A stretch of DNA of 40,951 bases from Cytobacillus sp. S13-E01 (GTDB lineage: Bacteria; Bacillota; Bacilli; Bacillales; Bacillaceae_L), in the NCBI RefSeq assembly GCF_029193815.1, contig NZ_JARFVC010000036.1, forward strand, positions 1-40,951. The letters are read 5' to 3'. Under the pieces are notes generated by a model, which ran no database searches, was not told the DNA's origin, and was given only the letters and a program-made list of their open reading frames with translations. Below are positions 40,870 through 40,951 of the stretch, in pieces; position 1 is the stretch's first letter; every line of letters begins with the position of its first letter. The translations under genes were made by a program, and so were the position numbers.

Positions 40870-40951
40870 CTCACACCACCGTACGTACGGACCCGTATAC
40901 GGCGGTTCAATAATTTGAGTGTACAAACTGGTATTTTGCGGATATATCCAT
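40870..40951 (-). mobile_element. Group II intron, 3' part (domain V and upstream)
   Basis: The minus strand carries ACCGCCGUA...UACGGUGGU enclosing a second stem (UACGG/CCGUA) and followed by GUGAGAGG, a domain V and linker arrangement seen in many Firmicutes group II introns. Upstream sequence to the window edge would belong to domain IV. The intron's reverse transcriptase must lie beyond the window. Confidence 0.65.

Overview
The window reads as chromosomal DNA of a low-GC, endospore-forming Bacillus-type firmicute. The grounds are an alpha/beta-type small acid-soluble spore protein with a sigma-G-like promoter, a SigI/RsgI pair, a ScoC/Hpr-like regulator, Ku beside a LigD-type polymerase, strong AGGAGG ribosome binding sites, and S-box and yybP-ykoY riboswitches. 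I cannot name the species from sequence alone.

Layout. 1-1.8 kb: IS110-family transposase with a structured non-coding tail. 2.2-10.3 kb: housekeeping and envelope genes (HtpX, DUF1836 regulator, SASP, ferritin, rsgI-sigI, a secreted acidic DUF5667 protein, a TerC-family exporter behind a manganese riboswitch, a DedA protein). 10.5-12.8 kb: Ku and a LigD-like protein without a ligase catalytic domain. 12.9-18.8 kb: a lone receiver protein, a ScoC-like MarR regulator, an RND exporter and a YeiH-type permease. 19.4-23.2 kb: an OpuA-type glycine betaine ABC importer with a divergent GbsR-type regulator. 23.4-26.3 kb: an RRNPP quorum-sensing cassette, made of an NprR-like HTH-TPR regulator followed 12 nt later by a 41-codon exported peptide gene, divergent from a subtilisin gene. 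26.4-31.5 kb: a decayed accessory segment (membrane-anchored Mrr-like protein, truncated GNAT and DUF2332 genes, short orphan ORFs, transposase remnant, tyrosine integrase pseudogene) ending at a tRNA-Val. 32-36.6 kb: Rpn-family nuclease and a TAXI-TRAP transporter. 36.7-39.9 kb: a metI-metC transsulfuration operon under an S-box riboswitch. The right end holds repeats and the 3' end of a group II intron.

The intergenic DNA carries about ten copies of a GC-rich, modular, nested-hairpin repeat family with shared ends and exchangeable interiors. One copy has another repeat inserted in it, one carries four and a half 51-bp tandem units, one truncates a GNAT gene and one lies in the metI leader.

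The two most striking observations are the S-box riboswitch, whose core is normal but whose P3 arm holds about 280 nt of extra, heavily self-complementary sequence, and the unannotated signal-peptide gene directly behind the NprR-like regulator. All functional calls are from reading the sequence by eye; no searches were run.
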